Shown: positions 49,917 through 57,605, numbered from the stretch's first letter. The stretch: 64,000 nt of DNA from CAYMKL01 sp964390805 (GCA_964390805.1 CAYMKL010000017.1:13287-77286); one strand, 5' to 3'. Notes: generated by a model not told the origin, from the sequence alone. Made by a program: numbers and translations.

Positions 49917-50119
49917 GACATCCTCCTGGATGGATTGGGTACGGGGTCAAACTTCAGGTAAAAGCGGCCATACCCCGCAATGGCAAACCTGAGTTCCGTA
50001 GCCTGGGGCTCCAGTCCTTCGTAGATCTCTTTGGACAGATAAACCTCGATGTCTTCGGCCATGAATCGGATATAATCTTGCTCGTTTTCGGGTTTACCCA
50101 TCAGACCTGATGGAGTCAC
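49913..50119 (-). CDS. Small protein, GYGRF type
   Basis: Sixty-eight residues from GTG 50119 (ATG 50101 is an alternative). AEDIEVYLSKEIYEGLEPQ is followed by ATELRFAIAGYGRFYLKF. A 3' fragment of a paralogue lies at 43713-43805. No recognised family; probably a structural or regulatory partner of the following ArsF/ArsG proteins. Confidence 0.6.
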   Translation of the reverse strand: MTPSGLMGKPENEQDYIRFMAEDIEVYLSKEIYEGLEPQATELRFAIAGYGRFYLKFDPVPNPSRRMS

Positions 50120-50131
50120 ATAAGCCGTTCA

Positions 50132-50230
50132 TCAATCCACCACGGTCATGCGGGTGGCAATGTTGATGATGCCGCCACGACCCCGAATGTACTGCTTCGC
50201 CCAGCCAGATGCGATTCGGGCTTCTTTCAC
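50132..50230 (-). CDS. Very small ORF (32 residues)
   Basis: GTG 50230 with GGAGGA five bases upstream reads KEARIASGWAKQYIRGRGG, then IINIATRMTVVD and a stop. Position, ribosome site and strand fit the operon; the function is unknown and it could be a fragment of a lost gene. Confidence 0.35.
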   Translation of the reverse strand: MKEARIASGWAKQYIRGRGGIINIATRMTVVD

Positions 50231-50242
50231 GTGAGTCCTCCG

Positions 50243-50356
50243 TTAAACTGCTGCCTGGATCAAAGTCAGGAGTTGCCCCTGCTTCAACAAGTGTCGGTGA
50301 AAAGTGTAGTACTTGGTCAGGCCAGAGACCTCGATGGCGCCCTCTCGTTCAGGCAC
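50243..50356 (-). CDS. Very small ORF (37 residues)
   Basis: GTG 50356 overlaps the permease stop by eight bases (GTGCCTGA), the same kind of junction seen elsewhere in this operon. It reads PEREGAIEVSGLTKYYTFHR followed by a hydrophobic end. IEVSGLTKYY resembles the first strand of ABC ATPases, but there is no Walker A, so it may be a remnant. Confidence 0.35.
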   Translation of the reverse strand: MPEREGAIEVSGLTKYYTFHRHLLKQGQLLTLIQAAV

Positions 50357-51512
50357 CTGACATCGCTTCTTTCAAGTGCGGGCAAGTGCAAGGCACCATT
50401 CGCCGATGCTTCAGCTCTCGAACCAGGTAGGCTGCCGCCAGGCCAGCCACGAAACCAAGAGCCATGTTGGTTACCACCGAGACGACAGCAGTGACCAGCG
50501 CCGTCCACAGTTTCCAGCCCCGCAGGCTCACCACCACCTTGCCCAGTTCAATACCCACCAGCAGCATCATTCCACCTACCAAAGGCATGGGGAATGCTTT
50601 CAGCAAGTTGGCTACCGATTTGCTCAGGAACAAGCCCAGGGAGACCTCGATCAGTCCCTCCAAGATACTGGCCCCACCAGTGCGTGCGCCAAAATAGTAC
50701 TGCCCGGCCAGTCCCCCTGCCCCGTGGCACATCGGCATCCCGCCAAAGAAAGCGCCGACCACGTTCATGATTCCCATGTTCAGCATCAGCTTGCGCTCAC
50801 TGACCACGTTCTCCGGGAAATAGTCACGGATCAGGGCGGCGGTGGCGATGACGGCGTTGGTGATAGACAACGGAATCTGGGCGAGACCAGCCAGAAGCAT
50901 GGCCTGTCCCACCTCGTCCGGGCGGGGTACTGTCAGCGGCGGCAGGGTGAACGCCAACTCCAGAGAGCCCCGCAGTTCCCCTCGCCAGGCGATGATGCCC
51001 ACCCCCACCAGCATGAGGACGATGGCCGCCGGGGCGTAGCGGTTCTGGCGCAAGGTGAGCACGATGATGACCGCCAGCAATCCCAACAGCGGGGCCGGCC
51101 TCATCATCTTGAGACCCTCCCAGGCCAGCATGACCCCCAGCGCCAGTTGGATGCCCCGCACCACGAAGGTCGGCGTGAACTCGATGATCTTGCGCAGTGC
51201 CCCACTGAAAACCAGGGCAAACCAGGTGACGCCCAAGCCCAGGCCGGAGGCGTAGATCCGCGACGGAGGCCACTTCTGAGCGATGGCGGCCACGGCGATG
51301 ACTTTCTTGGGCTGCAGCGGCATCGGTAGGCGATAGACCAGCCCGATGGCGATATTGGTCAGGCCCATCATGATGAACAGGCCCGCCGGGTCCATGCCAT
51401 TGACAGCGATGAACCCGATGGCCAGGGGGAACAGGGTACCGAAGTCGCCCATTGAGCCAGCAAGTTCTCGCAGGTTGAACTCAAAGCTCTTGTGCTTGTC
51501 CCTCTCCCCCAT
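50349..51512 (-). CDS. MOT1-type molybdate/sulfate permease
   Basis: A 387-residue membrane protein with about ten helices. The N-terminal ELAGSMGDFGTLFPLAIG and the RLPMPLQPKKVIAVAAIA motif are the two signatures of MOT1/putative molybdate transporters, distantly related to SulP. It has no STAS domain, as expected for MOT1. Molybdate supply would fit the molybdenum hydroxylase at the end of the same operon; sulfate or thiosulfate cannot be excluded. Confidence 0.88.
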   Translation of the reverse strand: MGERDKHKSFEFNLRELAGSMGDFGTLFPLAIGFIAVNGMDPAGLFIMMGLTNIAIGLVYRLPMPLQPKKVIAVAAIAQKWPPSRIYASGLGLGVTWFALVFSGALRKIIEFTPTFVVRGIQLALGVMLAWEGLKMMRPAPLLGLLAVIIVLTLRQNRYAPAAIVLMLVGVGIIAWRGELRGSLELAFTLPPLTVPRPDEVGQAMLLAGLAQIPLSITNAVIATAALIRDYFPENVVSERKLMLNMGIMNVVGAFFGGMPMCHGAGGLAGQYYFGARTGGASILEGLIEVSLGLFLSKSVANLLKAFPMPLVGGMMLLVGIELGKVVVSLRGWKLWTALVTAVVSVVTNMALGFVAGLAAAYLVRELKHRRMVPCTCPHLKEAMSGA

Positions 51513-51537
51513 ATATCTCTCTCACATCCTGCACCGT

Positions 51538-51843
51538 TCAGACCTCGGCTTCGGCCCCGGTTGCGGAGTCCTGAGCTTGCTGAAGGGAGGTCAGCCACTG
51601 CCGGACCTCGGCCTTCGACGGAATGCGACCACCACACATCAGTTGCTCGTTGATCACCAACCCTGGCGTGAACATCAAGCCATACCTCAGAAACTCCCCC
51701 CGATCAGTAACATGCTGCACCGTGGCCTCAGGAGAGTCATTCCCCCATTCCGCCTCCAGTTCCTCCAGGGTATCCACCACCACCTGGAAAACCCGCTCGC
51801 AGTTGATGCAGCCAGGGCCCAGAACCTTGATGTTGAGTGCCAA
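51538..51843 (-). CDS. ArsE/TM0996-type small thioredoxin
   Basis: A 101-residue redox protein with the CxxC centre VLGPGCINCERV near residue 8 and the cis-Pro region LMFTPGLVINE. It belongs to the TM0996/MTH895 glutaredoxin-like group, the group to which ArsE of arsEFG clusters belongs. It starts at TTG 51843 behind GGAGGTG. It likely acts as cytoplasmic electron donor for the ArsG/ArsF pair. Confidence 0.9.
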   Translation of the reverse strand: MALNIKVLGPGCINCERVFQVVVDTLEELEAEWGNDSPEATVQHVTDRGEFLRYGLMFTPGLVINEQLMCGGRIPSKAEVRQWLTSLQQAQDSATGAEAEV

Positions 51844-51862
51844 TTTGCACCTCCTATAGGAT

Positions 51863-52312
51863 TTACTTCATCTCGATGGTCGGCTTGATCACGATCTCCG
51901 ACTTCACCGAGTTTGCAACCAGACTGTACTTCTGCGCGCTTTGCAGGGCGCGACGCACGCGTGCTTCGACGACGGCTGGATCCCCCTCCCCCGCCGCAAC
52001 CTGGATGACCGGCCACAGGCGCAGATGGGTAAAAGTCTCCGTCCGATCCAGCTCGATCAACTTGGTGCCCTCGGCGCGGCAGGTGTACGACAGCAGATCG
52101 AGCTTGAACCGTTCCGCCGCCCAGATGAACATCATCATAATGCAGGTGTTGACCGCCGCCACAAAGGCATCCTCAGGGGTGAGCACACCGGGATGGCCCT
52201 GGGCGTCCGGCGGGGCGGAGAAATCCATCTCCGGGCCGTTGCCCATGACGATGTGCCCCCAGTGCTCCCCTGTCCACGAAACGGTGGTGTGGTACATTGC
52301 GGTGCGACTCAT
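51863..52312 (-). CDS. OsmC-family thiol peroxidase-like protein
   Basis: A 149-residue OsmC/Ohr-fold protein from ATG 52312. The peroxidatic cysteine region TPEDAFVAAVNTCIMMMF is normal; the second cysteine is in LLSYTCRAEG. OsmC and Ohr proteins reduce organic hydroperoxides or reactive sulfur using lipoyl proteins and lipoamide dehydrogenase as electron donors. Both partners are encoded two and four genes upstream, a strong contextual fit. It overlaps the DGC gene as ATGA. Confidence 0.9.
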   Translation of the reverse strand: MSRTAMYHTTVSWTGEHWGHIVMGNGPEMDFSAPPDAQGHPGVLTPEDAFVAAVNTCIMMMFIWAAERFKLDLLSYTCRAEGTKLIELDRTETFTHLRLWPVIQVAAGEGDPAVVEARVRRALQSAQKYSLVANSVKSEIVIKPTIEMK

Positions 52313-53016
52313 GCTGGGACCTCCTGGTTCTCGCAAAAAGCTGCGTATTCGCGCCTGATGGCCTCAGCGTAGGCCGCGTCTTGGCCATCGGGAATCGGGT
52401 TGTAGATTTTGACGGTCTGCATCAACTCCGCCACGGTGCCGTCGCCAGGCATCTTGCCGGCCTGGCGAAACTGCTCGAAGATGAGCGGCAAGGCGATGAG
52501 TGTGACCTCCTGGCCGTCTACCCGTACTTTTTGGACTGGGATGCCCGATCCACACTCGCAAGTGGCGACTTTGGCCTCTGAACCTTCCGAAAGTTGGCCT
52601 AGACCGCGGTCCCACTTGATGCCCAGCAGCCCGTCCACCGTTTGGGCCACCCGATCAGCCACAGCGTCCACGGCATTCATTCCTGCTTCGTTCAATCGCC
52701 GCGCGCTACCCAGGTGATCACTTGCAGCCACGTCGGTAATCACAACACTAGCAGCGGGTTTACCGGAATACATCTCGGTGGCACGGGCGGCACAGCGTTT
52801 ATCGCAGCCATCCACCGCGACGGTCGGGTAGAAGCGGGCGAAGGCGCGATCCCCTTCCCCACCAGCCAGAAACAGCGGCAGGCAGATGGTCACGGTGTCG
52901 GCGGGGCGCAGTTGTTCCAAGACCTTCAGCGCCGCCAGGCGCGTCACGGTTCCCTCCGGCAGTTCCTCGCCGGAACAAGCCACGATGCCTACTTTTTTCT
53001 TCGGCAGGTCAGGCAT
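52309..53016 (-). CDS. DGC-cysteine (putative zinc-binding) protein 1
   Basis: A 235-residue protein from ATG 53016 behind GGAGGTG. It has GIVACSGEELPEGTVTRLAA at the N-terminus and the family motif VDGCDKRCAAR near residue 69, plus CECGSG in the middle. Six or more cysteines suggest zinc or Fe-S binding or thiol chemistry. Its C-terminus (AYAEAIRREYAAF) resembles the small protein at 48322. It overlaps DGC protein 2 by eight bases and OsmC by four. Confidence 0.85.
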   Translation of the reverse strand: MPDLPKKKVGIVACSGEELPEGTVTRLAALKVLEQLRPADTVTICLPLFLAGGEGDRAFARFYPTVAVDGCDKRCAARATEMYSGKPAASVVITDVAASDHLGSARRLNEAGMNAVDAVADRVAQTVDGLLGIKWDRGLGQLSEGSEAKVATCECGSGIPVQKVRVDGQEVTLIALPLIFEQFRQAGKMPGDGTVAELMQTVKIYNPIPDGQDAAYAEAIRREYAAFCENQEVPA

Positions 53017-53443
53017 GCTCACCTCCATCTCCATCTCCATTCTCAGACAGGCCGTCCACGACAGCAGCGATTTCTTCCGCCAGCACGTGGGCCAGTTGTT
53101 GTCCACCTTCATTCAGCTCGGCGATGCCCTTCGGCTTGAACTGGCGATGGCGGCGGTAGGCGTCGAGCACGGCGAAATCCTGTGCCACTGTCCCGCCGCT
53201 CTCTTCCACCATCTTTGCCGCGCAGGCCAGCTTGCAGCCGTCAATCGTCACCGCCGGGCTTCCGGCCACCGCCGCGCGCGCCTCCTCGTCTCCCAACACC
53301 AGTAGGGAGAGCGCCACCAGTTGCGCGTCGTCGGGCCGCAGGTCTTCGGTCACTTCGTAGGCCGCCTCGCGGCTCACGGTGCCGTAGGTTTTGCCAATGC
53401 CGCTACAGGGCACGATTACCACCCTTCGCCTGCCCTCACTCAC
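53009..53443 (-). CDS. DGC-cysteine (putative zinc-binding) protein 2
   Basis: A 144-residue paralogue of the preceding protein without its C-terminal half. VVIVPCSGIGKTYGTVSREAA at the N-terminus (first twenty residues of the fold) and IDGCKLACAAKM carry the conserved cysteines. The start is GTG 53443, overlapping the GcvH-like stop as GTGA. The pair may form a heterodimer binding a metal or sulfur species (inference). Confidence 0.83.
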   Translation of the reverse strand: MSEGRRRVVIVPCSGIGKTYGTVSREAAYEVTEDLRPDDAQLVALSLLVLGDEEARAAVAGSPAVTIDGCKLACAAKMVEESGGTVAQDFAVLDAYRRHRQFKPKGIAELNEGGQQLAHVLAEEIAAVVDGLSENGDGDGGEHA

Positions 53444-53919
53444 AGTCTCTTGGCCTCCTCTTCGGCTTCTCGTTTCATCTCGACGAAGTAGGCCTGGGAG
53501 TCGAGCAGTCGGGCGCGGTCGGACTCCCAATCACTGGCCTCGATCACGGCCAGCCAGCCTTCGCCGTAGGGATCCTGGTTGATCACTTCCGGCGTCATCT
53601 CCATGGCTGGGTTGACTTCCACAACCTTGCCGGTCACGGGCGACGCCAGGCTGACGTCGGCCTTGATGGTCTCAATCACGGCCAGCTCATCGTCGAAGGC
53701 CAGTACCGTACCCTCTGGCTGGACCTCGACGAAGGCCACGTCGCCGCTGCGTTGCTGCAGGTAGTCCGAGAGGCCGATCCGGACCCTCACCCCCGACCCC
53801 TCTCCCAAAGGGAGAGGGGAGACTTCGGCCTGCGCCCACACGCCTTCGCCACTGTAGTAGCGGTCAGTGGCGACTCTAAAAATGAACTTGTCTACTGTCG
53901 TTTCCAGGAATTCAGGCAT
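53440..53919 (-). CDS. GcvH-like lipoyl carrier protein with an in-frame REP insertion
   Basis: A 159-residue lipoyl-domain protein. The lipoylated lysine is in ELAVIETIKADVSL; SPVTGKVVEVNPA and GEGWLAVIEASDW complete the GcvH fold. No other glycine-cleavage genes are present, and lpd is next door, so this is likely a redox lipoyl carrier (of the LbpA kind or the donor to OsmC). Between GEGVWAQAE and IGLSDYLQQ, where GcvH normally has a short loop, about 14 residues (VSPLPLGEGSGVRVR) are encoded by a REP-like palindrome. Confidence 0.9.
   Translation of the reverse strand: MPEFLETTVDKFIFRVATDRYYSGEGVWAQAEVSPLPLGEGSGVRVRIGLSDYLQQRSGDVAFVEVQPEGTVLAFDDELAVIETIKADVSLASPVTGKVVEVNPAMEMTPEVINQDPYGEGWLAVIEASDWESDRARLLDSQAYFVEMKREAEEEAKRL
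53781..53823. repeat. REP-like palindrome inside the lipoyl protein gene
   Basis: Perfect 10-bp arms CCCCTCTCCC and GGGAGAGGGG around AAA, with the CACCCCCGACCC tail of the elements at 23345, 23763 and 24197. It keeps the reading frame open. Confidence 0.85.
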
Positions 53920-53951
53920 GATGGTCTCCTTATCTCAATCTGATCTTAATC

Positions 53952-55355
53952 TCAACGAGAGTGAAAGTGAATCGTTGCACCGCGGAAGCCCAGGGCGGCT
54001 TCCAGCATGGCCTCGGGCAGAGTCGGGTGGGCGTGGGTTGTCCAGGCCAGGTCGTCGGCCGTGGCGCCCACCTGCACCGCCAGCGCGCCTTCCGCGATCA
54101 GGTCGGTGACGTGCGGCCCCATCAGGTGAACGCCCAGCACCCGCCCGCTGCCAGCCTCGCACACCAGCTTGACCAACCCTTCGGTTTCGCCCAGGATTTG
54201 GGCGCGAGGATTGGCCGAAAACGGGAGCCTCGTTACCTTGACGTCCGCTCCCTGGGCCCGGGCCTCGGCTTCGGTCAGGCCGACGCTGGCAACCTCAGGG
54301 CGGGTGAAGATCACGCTGGGCACCGAACGGTAGTCCACGGCACGCCTGCCGCCGGTCACGTTCTCGGCCACCACGCGGCCATCAACCATCGCCTTGTGGG
54401 CCAGCATCATCCCGCCGACGGCATCGCCGACGGCCCACACGTTTGGTAGATTCGTCCTCAGATGTTCGTCCACAGCGATAGCGCGGCCGTTCATTTTCAC
54501 ACCGAGCTCGGCCAGCCCCAGGCCGCTGGTACTGGGCCAGCGGCCCACTGCGACCAGCACGCGCTCGCCCTCGACGTCGTCTTCGCCTTTGGCCCCGGCG
54601 AAGATGACGCGCAGACCACCCTCAGCCGGTTCAATCGCCTGCACCGTTGCCCCGGTATGAATGGTCATCCCGCGCCGCCGCAGGATGGCCGCCAGCCGCT
54701 TGGCGAGCGCCTCGTCCGTTCCCCCAGGCAACAGGGTGGGCATCATTTCGAGGATGGTCACCTGGCTGCCCAGTGCCTCGTAGATACAAGCGAACTCCAG
54801 CCCTATCACGCCCCCACCGATGACGACCAGGTGCTCTGGGATGTCAGTTATGTCCAGTGCCTCAGTACTGGTCACCACGCCGGGCAAGTCCAGGCCAGGG
54901 ATGAGCGGTCGAGCCGTGACGGAGCCGGGCGCAAGGATCACGTGCCGGGCCGAAATGTCCACCACATTCCCTGCGGCATCGGTGACGCGCAACGTGTCCG
55001 GGCGGACAAGGCGTCCCTCACCCCGCACCAGCGTGACCCTGCGCCCCTTCAGCAGTTGTTCCACGCCGCCCACCAGCCTGTCCACGGCGGCCTGTTTGTA
55101 GGCCATCAACGATGGCAGGTCGGGAAGCGCGCTGGGAATGGAAACGCCGAACTCGCCGGCCCGCCGGGCCTTGAGCAGCAGTTCGGTGGAGGTGGTCAGG
55201 GCCTTGGTGGGGATGCAGCCGACGTTCAGGCACGTCCCGCCCACGCGACCCTTCTCGATGAGCGCCACGCTGGCACCGAGTTGGGCGGCCCGCAGCGCAG
55301 CCACGTAACCACCCGGTCCTGCGCCCAGGATTGCAAGATCATAAAAATCAGACAT
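53952..55355 (-). CDS. lpdA: Dihydrolipoamide dehydrogenase
   Basis: A 467-residue FAD disulfide reductase from ATG 55355 behind GGAGGAT. The FAD motif GAGPGGYVAALRAAQ is followed by the redox disulfide GGTCLNVGCIPTKAL, the NAD motif GGGVIGLEFA and the C-terminal HAHPTLPEAM with the catalytic His. It oxidises dihydrolipoyl groups with NAD+, or runs in reverse. No E1/E2 dehydrogenase genes are near, so its partner is the lipoyl carrier encoded 32 bases downstream. Confidence 0.96.
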   Translation of the reverse strand: MSDFYDLAILGAGPGGYVAALRAAQLGASVALIEKGRVGGTCLNVGCIPTKALTTSTELLLKARRAGEFGVSIPSALPDLPSLMAYKQAAVDRLVGGVEQLLKGRRVTLVRGEGRLVRPDTLRVTDAAGNVVDISARHVILAPGSVTARPLIPGLDLPGVVTSTEALDITDIPEHLVVIGGGVIGLEFACIYEALGSQVTILEMMPTLLPGGTDEALAKRLAAILRRRGMTIHTGATVQAIEPAEGGLRVIFAGAKGEDDVEGERVLVAVGRWPSTSGLGLAELGVKMNGRAIAVDEHLRTNLPNVWAVGDAVGGMMLAHKAMVDGRVVAENVTGGRRAVDYRSVPSVIFTRPEVASVGLTEAEARAQGADVKVTRLPFSANPRAQILGETEGLVKLVCEAGSGRVLGVHLMGPHVTDLIAEGALAVQVGATADDLAWTTHAHPTLPEAMLEAALGFRGATIHFHSR

Positions 55356-55356
55356 A

Positions 55357-55581
55357 TCATCCTCCATCATCCGCTGCTTTCACGCCCTTTTTCTCGCACT
55401 CTATACACAGGTCGGTAGCTCGATTGGTCGAGTATACCAGCCCGCAGCCGGGGCAGGTGACCTGGCGCAGGCTGCTCTTTTTCTTCGAGCGTGGCCGCAA
55501 CTCCGGCGGCAGCGCAGCAAAGCGATCCTTCACACAGGGGCACTGCACCGGCCGATCTTCCGAATTCTCTGATTGCGTCAC
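55357..55581 (-). CDS. Small zinc-ribbon protein
   Basis: Seventy-four residues from GTG 55581. CPGC and CIEC form a zinc ribbon near the C-terminus; a further CPC lies near residue 14. A basic RPRSKKKSSLRQV stretch precedes the ribbon. It ends one base before lpd. The role is unknown; a metal chaperone or a nucleic-acid-binding regulator are both possible. Confidence 0.75.
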   Translation of the reverse strand: MTQSENSEDRPVQCPCVKDRFAALPPELRPRSKKKSSLRQVTCPGCGLVYSTNRATDLCIECEKKGVKAADDGG

Positions 55582-55612
55582 TGAGCTTGTCCTCCCGTCA
55601 AGATGGAGTTCT

Positions 55613-57007
55613 CTATCCCTCCCAGGGTTCGGTGTGGATCACCACCCGCTCCAGCCCGGCGATCCTCTCCCGTAACCGGGTTTCTAACCGAGTGCCGATA
55701 CGGTGGGCTTCCGCCAGGGGAATCTCACCGGGTAGATGGCAGTGCATTGAGACAGCCCATCCTTCACCGCTGCGGCGCACCTGAATCTGATGACATGCCT
55801 CAGTGTTGAGAGTCTCATTGATCACCTGTTGTATCGCCTGGATCACCTGCGGTTCTTCCAGGTCGGAACCCAATGCCTGGGTCAATTGCCCCCAAGGCTC
55901 GATGTGGGTGGTCAGTTCCGCCAGATTGGGGACCTTCAAATGGGCCTGCTCCTCTAGCGAGGTGGCCAGTGCGTGGGCCTCACGCAGGGGGAGGGCTCCG
56001 TCAGCTTCCAGGTGCACCTCTACGACGTATCCAGCGTCGCCGCTCACCTCATGGGCCCACACATCGTGAACCTCTACACCCAACCCGTCGGCCAACTGAC
56101 GAAGTTTAACGGCAATATCCCCCCAGGGTGTTTCTTCTGAGACAGACCCGGCTGGCTCCACGTGGATGACCACATCCTCAAGATCTGGACGAAGTCCTTG
56201 CAACCGCCGTTGCACCTCGTGGGCGATGGCGTGGGCTCGTTCGGTGCTCATGCCTGGGTGCACCTGGAGATGGAGGTCGGCGTACACGGCCCCCTCGTGT
56301 CCTCGGCTTCGCACCTTATGACAGGAGACAACCCCCGGCACCGACCGGGCGATCTGTTCCACCTGGTCGGCCGGCACTACCACTTGATCCATCAGGGTAG
56401 GAGAGCTTTCGCGGATGATGTCTATCCCGATCTTGGCGATGACCAGGGAGATGCCCAGGGCCAGGAGCGGATCGGCCAGGGGGTAGCCCAGGCGCACGGC
56501 GACCAGCCCGCCCATCACGGCGAGGGAAACGAAGATGTCGGCGCGGGTGTGCATGGCATCTGCCACTAACACGTCGCTCTGCAAGCGGCGGCCCGCCCGC
56601 AGTTCGTACCACACCACGGTCATGTGAACGGCGATGCTGACCAGCAACGCGCCAAAGCTCCAGATGTTGACCTCGGCCTGGATGAGGGAAGGGTCACGCA
56701 GCCGCTCTACTGCGCTCTTTATCAACTCCCAGGTGGTTAGAAAGAGCAGAGACGAGATGATCAATGCGGTCATCGTTTCCGCCTTGCGATGCCCGTACGG
56801 GTGGTCCTTGTCGGCAGGTCGGGCAGCCAGGAAGATCCCCACCAAGCCAATCACGTTGGAGGCAGCATCGAAGACCGAGTCGATACCGTCAGCGAGCAGG
56901 CTCAGCGAGCCAGTCCAGTAGCCGACGATTAGCTTGGCGGCGGTAGCTACCAGATTGAGTGCCAGGGTAATCCACAGGACACGCTGGATGGCGCGAAAGT
57001 TTTTCAT
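55613..57007 (-). CDS. CDF metal-cation exporter with extended cytoplasmic tail
   Basis: A 464-residue cation diffusion facilitator from ATG 57007 behind GGAGGATG. Metal-site motifs ADGIDSVFDAASN (helix 2) and MHTRADIFVSL (helix 5) and the HPYGHRKAE loop are intact. After the usual dimerisation domain come additional copies of the same ferredoxin-like domain (LADGLGVEVHDVWAHEV; QIQVRRSGEGWAVSMHCHL), so the tail is about twice the usual length. It likely exports Zn2+, Co2+ or Fe2+ and is controlled by the adjacent ArsR. An ORF extension to 57136 is noncoding-like. Confidence 0.92.
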   Translation of the reverse strand: MKNFRAIQRVLWITLALNLVATAAKLIVGYWTGSLSLLADGIDSVFDAASNVIGLVGIFLAARPADKDHPYGHRKAETMTALIISSLLFLTTWELIKSAVERLRDPSLIQAEVNIWSFGALLVSIAVHMTVVWYELRAGRRLQSDVLVADAMHTRADIFVSLAVMGGLVAVRLGYPLADPLLALGISLVIAKIGIDIIRESSPTLMDQVVVPADQVEQIARSVPGVVSCHKVRSRGHEGAVYADLHLQVHPGMSTERAHAIAHEVQRRLQGLRPDLEDVVIHVEPAGSVSEETPWGDIAVKLRQLADGLGVEVHDVWAHEVSGDAGYVVEVHLEADGALPLREAHALATSLEEQAHLKVPNLAELTTHIEPWGQLTQALGSDLEEPQVIQAIQQVINETLNTEACHQIQVRRSGEGWAVSMHCHLPGEIPLAEAHRIGTRLETRLRERIAGLERVVIHTEPWEG

Positions 57008-57132
57008 GACAACATCCTCCAACGTAGAGAACCCAGGCTTTTCCCCATCTGAGCAAAGCAGATTGTTCTCCTGGGGTCTCCTGGGACGCGACAAGTCATT
57101 TTGACTGAATAAAAACCTGGTTTCTGAATGGC

Positions 57133-57465
57133 TCAAACCGCAACCCCCTCCAGGGCAGCGAGGGCCTGGCGAGCTAGGTTCAACTGATCGTGACGGATGG
57201 CGGCCAGGAGGTCCAATACTTGGAATACGCGCTCGTCATTGATTCGATATTGGATTCTCATTCCCTCCCGCCGGCCAACCACCAGGTTGGCGTCCCTTAG
57301 CGCCGCCAGATGCTGGGAGATGTTAGCTTGACTGACCCCCAGCTCTGGTTCCATCTCGCAGACACACCGTTCTCCTCTCCGCAGCATCTCCAAAATAGCG
57401 ATGCGGGTAGGATGAGCCAGCGCCTTGGCGGTTTTGGCCTGCAACCTGTGAGCATGGGTATCCAT
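57133..57465 (-). CDS. ArsR/SmtB-family metal- or redox-sensing repressor
   Basis: A 110-residue winged helix protein. ERCVCEMEPELGVSQANISQ contains the paired cysteines in the position of the ArsR alpha3 metal site (CxC in the ELCVC motif) and the recognition helix. The C-terminal helix has DLLAAIRHDQLNLARQA. It should bind the palindrome overlapping the promoter just upstream and repress the long operon until metal or thiol signals release it. Confidence 0.93.
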   Translation of the reverse strand: MDTHAHRLQAKTAKALAHPTRIAILEMLRRGERCVCEMEPELGVSQANISQHLAALRDANLVVGRREGMRIQYRINDERVFQVLDLLAAIRHDQLNLARQALAALEGVAV

Positions 57466-57489
57466 GTCCTCACCTATCCCTTCTCAACT

Positions 57490-57509
57490 ATATTAGAATA
57501 ATCGAATAT
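57490..57509 (-). promoter_or_regulatory. ArsR-type operator
   Basis: ATATTAGA-ATAA-TCGAATAT, an imperfect 8-4-8 inverted repeat (7 of 8 pairs) covering the predicted start point of the promoter at 57511-57539. Confidence 0.65.
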
Positions 57510-57510
57510 A

Positions 57511-57539
57511 ATTATAGCGCAATGTCGCAGATTTGTCAA
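57511..57539 (-). promoter_or_regulatory. Perfect-consensus promoter of the arsR operon
   Basis: Minus strand TTGACA (57539-57534), 17 bases, TATAAT (57516-57511); start near 57504, inside the operator. Confidence 0.85.
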
Positions 57540-57547
57540 ATGGGAAC

Positions 57548-57583
57548 AAAAAACCCCTCGCCCGCCAAATGGCATTCGAGGGG
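57548..57583 (-). terminator. Terminator of the two-component operon
   Basis: CCCCTCG (57554-57560) and CGAGGGG (57577-57583) form the stem; six T follow on the minus strand. Confidence 0.85.
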
Positions 57584-57605
57584 CATCTGTCTCTGCCGAC
57601 CAGGG

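Noticed and set aside
50209..50494. Plus-strand ORFs near the end of the permease gene
   Set aside because: They run antisense to the permease end and the small minus-strand ORFs and have no ribosome site or recognisable sequence.
57024..57128. Inverted AGAACCCAGGCTTTT / AAAAACCTGGTTTCT segments between arsR and the CDF gene
   Set aside because: Twelve of fifteen positions pair, but the arms are 80 bases apart and no function or second copy is visible.
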